Source of the DNA: Aulostomus chinensis
Taxonomy: Eukaryota; Chordata; Actinopteri; Syngnathiformes; Aulostomidae
Assembly: GCA_037954235.1 (NCBI GenBank)
Contig: JBBMOA010000001.1
Span: 5,284,001-5,348,000, forward strand
Length of the DNA: 64,000 bases
Direction: 5' to 3'
Below, in pieces: positions 62,301 through 64,000 of this stretch (the stretch's first letter is position 1; each line of letters starts with the position of its first letter). The notes beneath the pieces were generated by a model. It made no database searches. It was not told the origin of the DNA and worked only from the letters and a program-made list of their open reading frames with translations. The position numbers and the translations under genes are program-made.

Positions 62301-64000
62301 AGCAACTTTTACTACATTACTGTCGCATTATTTTAAGGTTCGTTGCAACACTTACTACATGACTGTCAGCATCACTTTGAGGTAATTCGAAACTTTCACT
62401 CCATTACTGTTAGCATCATTTTGAGTTCATTAGCAATTCTTACTACATCACTGTCGCATCATTTTGAGATCATAAGCAATTCTTCTGACATCACTGTTGC
62501 ATTATTTTGAGGTTCGTAGAAACTCTTACTACATGACTGTCAGCATCACTTTGAGGTTATTCGAAACGTTCACTCCATTACTGTTAGCATCATTTTGAGT
62601 TCATTAGCAATTCTTACTAAATCACTGTCGCATCATTTTGAGATCTTAAGCAATTCTTTTGACATCACTGTCGCATTATTTTGAGGTTCGTAGTAACTCT
62701 TACTGCATGACTGTCAGCATCACTTTGAGGTGTTCGAAACACTTAGTACATTACTGTAAGCATCACTGAGTTGATTAGCAACTATCACTACATTACGGTT
62801 AGCATCATCTTGAGTTCATTAGCAATTCTTCCGACATCACTGTCGCATTATTTTGAGGTTCGTAGCAACTCTTACTACATGACTGTCAGCATCACTTTGA
62901 GGTTCTTCGAAACTTTCACTCCATTACTGTTAGCATCATTTTGAGTTCATAAGCAATTCTTACTACATCACTGTCGCATCATTTTGAGATCATTAGCAAT
63001 TCTTCGGACATCACTGTCGCATTATTTTGATTTTCGTAGCAATTCTTCTGACATCACTGTCGCATTATTTTTTAGGTTCGTCGCAACTCTTACTACATGA
63101 CTGTCAGCATCACTTTGAGGTTGTTCGAAACTCTTACTACATTACTGTAAGCATCACTGAGTTGATTAGCAACTATCACTACATTACTGTTAGCATCGTT
63201 TTGAGTTCAATAGCAATTCTTACGACATCGCTGTCAGCATCATTTTTTATTTCCTCGCAACACAAACCACATGACTTTCAGCATCACTTTGAGGTTACTC
63301 GAAACTTTCACTCCATTACTGTTAGCATCATTTTGAGTTCATTAGCAATTCTTACTAAATCACAGTAGCATCATTTTGAGATCATTAGCAATTCTTCCGA
63401 CATCACTGTCGCAATATTTTGAGGTTCGTAGCACCTTTTACTATATTACTGTCGCATAATTTTAAGGTTCGTTGCAACACTTACTACATGACTGTCAGCA
63501 TCATTTTGAGGTTGTTCGAAACTCTTACTACATTACTGTAAGCATCAATGAGTTGATTAGCAACTTTCACTACATTACTGTTAGCATCGTTTTGAGTTCA
63601 ATAGCAATTCTTACGACATCGCTGTCAGCATCATTTTTTATTTCCTCGCAACACAAACCACATGACTTTCAGCATCACTTTGACGTTATTCGAAACTTTC
63701 ACTCCATTACTGTTAGCACCCTTTTGAGTTCATTAGCAATTCTTACTACATCACTGTCGCATCATTTTGAGATCATTTGCAATTTTTGCGACATCACTGT
63801 CGCATTATTATGAGGTTCGTAGAAACTCTTACTACATGACTGTCAGCATCACTTTGAGGTTGTTTGAAACGTTCACTTCATTACTGTTAGCATCATTTTG
63901 AGTTTATTAGCAATTCTTACTAAATCACTGTCGCATCATTTTGAGATCTTTAGCAATTCTTCTGACATCACTGTCGCATTATTTTGAGGTTCTTAGCAAC
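56334..64000 (-). repeat. Distal right array with dispersed copies of the same higher-order units
   Basis: Monomers and tetramers of the types seen upstream, with shorter and less regular block duplications. For example, the segment with GACGTCACAGTAGCATTAAA at about 57,661 recurs at about 61,491. The segment with TTTCCTCGCAACACAAACC at about 63,250 recurs at about 63,640. No insertion or gene was seen. The array continues beyond the window. Confidence 0.85.

Larger units (their letters stand above)
28436..64000 (-). repeat. Right satellite array, inverted relative to the left array
   Basis: Head-to-tail 42-44 bp monomers that are the reverse complement of the left family. GCATCATTTTGAG here is CTCAAAATGATGC there, and GTTCGTAGCAACTCT here is AGAGTTGCTACGAAC there. 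The array is about 35.6 kb (roughly 820 monomers by length) and runs off the window end. It differs from the left arrays in its variants: TTCGAAAC monomers, short CATCACTGAGTT monomers, and ordered tetramers. The first several monomers after the island are irregular. Open frames of 60-113 codons on the plus strand are repeat translation, not genes. Confidence 0.97.

Noticed and set aside
28436..64000. Many 60-113 codon open frames in the right array
   Set aside because: All are translations of the satellite in register. They share the same peptide words, lack conserved domains, mostly lack ATG starts, and change frame with each monomer indel.
1..64000. Centromere identity for the satellite
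   Set aside because: Higher-order repeats alone do not show it. There is no CENP-B-box-like motif that I recognise, inverted array orientation and array length are not decisive, and no chromosomal position is known.
1..64000. tRNA, rRNA or small structured RNA genes
   Set aside because: No cloverleaf A/B-box pair or rRNA-like sequence was seen in the island, and the hairpins in the monomer are too short to call RNA genes.

Overview
This is eukaryotic DNA, most likely from a ray-finned fish. About 93% of the window is one tandem satellite family with a 43-44 bp monomer. The small non-satellite island in the middle carries spliced vertebrate-type exon fragments (laminin alpha-5-like) and relics of DNA-transposon genes (BED/hAT type and MADF type). 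No bacterial genes, operons, tRNAs, rRNAs or CRISPR arrays were seen. The teleost assignment is an inference from the transposon types and the laminin fragment; all family matches are by eye.

Layout. (1) 1 to about 23,826: left satellite array in one orientation (words such as CTCAAAATGATGCTACAG, GTGATGTAGTGAGAGTTGCT). It has two subfamily domains: roughly 1-13,440 ('AAAAACCTC'/'CGAACCTC' monomers) and roughly 13,440-23,826 ('CTAACCTAAGAAATG' monomers). Both contain kilobase-scale internal duplications. A 69-bp unrelated insertion sits near 16.93-17.00 kb. (2) About 23,827-28,435: a 4.6-kb non-satellite island. On the minus strand it holds a broken BED-finger/hAT transposase-like gene and, next to a CpG-rich stretch, a broken MADF-domain gene start. 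On the plus strand it holds a 43-bp minisatellite, then fragments of a laminin alpha-5-like gene: an L4-domain exon, a 65-bp minisatellite that repeats a splice-acceptor-like sequence, a candidate linker exon, a stray satellite fragment, a possible exon stub, a late-L4 exon and a laminin EGF-like exon. (3) About 28,436-64,000: right satellite array, the same family but inverted. It is organised largely as about 174-bp tetramers that have been amplified again into blocks of about 1.8-2.0, 3.34 and 4.4-4.55 kb.

How the parts relate. The two arrays form a very large imperfect inverted repeat around the island. The laminin fragment is in gene order but incomplete and damaged: a missing middle L4 exon, a lost EGF-domain cysteine, and an apparent 1-nt deletion beside a splice donor. 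A short satellite piece lies where the missing exon would be expected. I read the island as a decayed gene and transposon remnant enclosed by an expanding satellite. An intact laminin gene with satellite-filled introns and local sequence errors is a less likely alternative. I found no convincing new protein system; the most interesting material is repeat architecture.
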